From Roseomonas genomospecies 6 (GTDB lineage Bacteria > Pseudomonadota > Alphaproteobacteria > Azospirillales > Azospirillaceae), in contig NZ_QOKW01000001.1 of assembly GCF_008365375.1 (NCBI RefSeq), forward strand, positions 62,001-126,000: a DNA stretch of 64,000 bases, in the 5' to 3' direction. The notes below the pieces were generated by a model that ran no database searches, was not told where the DNA came from, and was given only the letters and a program-made list of their open reading frames with translations. Shown one piece after another: positions 62,797-64,000 of the stretch. Within the stretch, counting starts at the first letter, position 1, and every line of letters starts with the position of its first letter. The position numbers and the translations under genes were made by a program.

Positions 62797-64000
62797 CATT
62801 CTGATCGTCGACGACGAAGCGGACATCCGGATGCTGATCGCCGGCATCCTGAACGACGAAGGCATGAAGACGCGCGAGGCCGCAGACGCCGATCAGGCGT
62901 TCGCCCAGGTCGCCGCGCGGCGGCCCAGCCTCGTGGTCCTCGACATCTGGCTCCAGGGCAGCCGGCTGGACGGGTTGCAGATTCTCGAACAGCTCATGCG
63001 CGATCACCGGAACCTGCCGGTCATCATGATCTCGGGCCACGGCAACATCGAAACCGCCGTGTCGGCGATCAAGATCGGCGCCTACGACTTCATCGAGAAG
63101 CCCTTCAAGGCCGACCGGCTGCTGCTGATGGTCGACCGCGCCATCGAAGCCGCCCGGCTGAAGCGCGAGAACGAGGAGCTGAAGCTGCGGGCCGGCGGCG
63201 ACGTGGAGCTGATCGGGCGGTCCACCGCGGTCAACCATGTCCGCCAGAACATCGAGAAGGTGGCGCCGACCGGCAGCCGCGTCCTCATCACCGGCCCCGC
63301 CGGCTCCGGCAAGGAGGTGGTGGCCCGCCTGATCCACGCGCGGTCGCGCCGCAACGGCGGTCCCTTCGTCGGGCTGAACTGCGCGACCATGCGTCCCGAC
63401 CGGCTGGAGATGGAGCTGTTCGGGACCGAGGCCGGGGTGGACGGTTCCGGGCGCAAGATCGGCACCTTCGAGCAGGCGCACGGCGGCACGCTGCTGTTGG
63501 ACGAAGTGGCCGACATGCCTCTGGAAACCCAGGGGAAGATCGTCCGCGCCTTGCAAGAGCAGGTGTTCGAGCGGGTCGGCGGCGGCCAGCGGGTCGAGGT
63601 GGACGTGCGCGTGGTCGCCACCTCCAACCGCGACCTCCAGGCGGAGATCGAGCAGGGCCGCTTCCGGCAGGATCTGTTCTACCGTCTGGCGGTCGTGCCG
63701 ATCCGGGTGCCCTCGCTCGCCGAACGGCGCGAGGACATCCCGTTCCTGGCCCGTCACTTCATGCAGCGCTCCGCCGAGGCGGCCGGCCTGCCGGCGCGCG
63801 AGTTCGGGGAGGACGCCATGGCGGCACTCCAGGCCTACGACTGGCCGGGCAACGTGCGCCAGCTCCGCAACGTGGTCGACTGGCTGCTCATCATGGCCCA
63901 GGGCGACCCCAAGGAAGCGATTCGCGCCGACCAGCTTCCACCGGAAATCGGCGCCATCACCCCGACCGTCCTGAAATGGGACAAGGGCGGCGAGATTATG
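62786..64000 (+). CDS. ntrX: NtrX response regulator (truncated by window end)
   Basis: The first 405 residues are in the window with no stop; the C-terminal part runs off the end. The receiver domain has E11-D12-type acids (IVDDEADI) and the phospho-acceptor D53 in [11 protein letters not shown]. The AAA+ domain has a Walker A loop [13 protein letters not shown] near residue 170 and [16 protein letters not shown] for Walker B. Where sigma-54 activators have GAFTGA, this protein reads [18 protein letters not shown], so that loop is missing. It is the regulator for NtrY. Confidence 0.93.
   Translation, partial: MAHDILIVDDEADIRMLIAGILNDEGMKTREAADADQAFAQVAARRPSLVVLDIWLQGSRLDGLQILEQLMRDHRNLPVIMISGHGNIETAVSAIKIGAYDFIEKPFKADRLLLMVDRAIEAARLKRENEELKLRAGGDVELIGRSTAVNHVRQNIEKVAPTGSRVLITGPAGSGKEVVARLIHARSRRNGGPFVGLNCATMRPDRLEMELFGTEAGVDGSGRKIGTFEQAHGGTLLLDEVADMPLETQGKIVRALQEQVFERVGGGQRVEVDVRVVATSNRDLQAEIEQGRFRQDLFYRLAVVPIRVPSLAERREDIPFLARHFMQRSAEAAGLPAREFGEDAMAALQAYDWPGNVRQLRNVVDWLLIMAQGDPKEAIRADQLPPEIGAITPTVLKWDKGGEIM

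Noticed and set aside
60391..62865. An 824-residue minus-strand open frame over ntrY.
   Set aside because: Antisense shadow of the histidine kinase gene; the ntrY frame has all kinase motifs.

Overview
The window is GC-rich chromosomal DNA from an alphaproteobacterium of the Rhodospirillales, most like Azospirillum. The evidence is the dusB(nifR3)-ntrB-ntrC-ntrY-ntrX block, a fused ispDF gene, a pyruvate dehydrogenase E1-beta subunit with its own lipoyl domain, and the high third-position GC. The genus is an inference from gene content and order. I saw no rRNA, tRNA, CRISPR array, transposase or integrase. The window reads as ordinary chromosome, with three metabolic or efflux islands on the left and core genes on the right.

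Left (about 1-7.9 kb): an orphan receiver-domain protein, then one long minus-strand operon. It runs LysR regulator, DUF1445 protein (D-glutamate cyclase or putative hydro-lyase family), TRAP transporter dctP-dctQ-dctM, and 5-oxoprolinase pxpB-pxpC-pxpA. The genes are tightly spaced or overlap by ATGA. The simplest reading is a system for taking up and opening 5-oxoproline or a related cyclic or acidic compound. Next (8.0-17.4 kb) are two adaptor-plus-permease RND efflux systems that converge on a shared hairpin. The second is led by a TetR gene with a likely operator.

Middle (17.7-45.4 kb): lytic transglycosylase lipoprotein, chemotaxis receptor, transglutaminase/DUF2126 protein, an unrecognised protein, an LprI-like secreted protein, aldose 1-epimerase, a large zinc-ribbon/Ser-Thr kinase, a periplasmic cyclophilin, a compact ydbH-ynbE-ydbL-type operon, a TPR/O-GlcNAc-transferase-like protein, a coiled-coil membrane protein, lptD, a stand-alone Lrp-type effector domain, a DEAD-box helicase with a repeat tail, an isochorismatase-like hydrolase, an alpha/beta hydrolase, a lipoprotein, a spermidine-synthase-like protein and parE.

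Right (45.5-64 kb): acyl-CoA thioesterase, FtsB-like protein, the pyruvate dehydrogenase operon pdhA-pdhB-pdhC-lpd followed by lipA (which makes the lipoyl cofactor), a COQ10/RatA-like protein, cinA/pncC, ispDF, a CcsA-like membrane protein, and the nitrogen regulatory cluster dusB-ntrB-ntrC-ntrY-ntrX. ntrX runs off the window and its AAA+ domain lacks the GAFTGA loop that NtrC has.

No wholly new defence or mobile system is evident. The best candidates for new biology are the DUF1445-TRAP-PxpABC operon, the zinc-ribbon kinase with a long unassigned N-terminal half, the shortened YdbH system, and short tandem repeats lying across gene starts.
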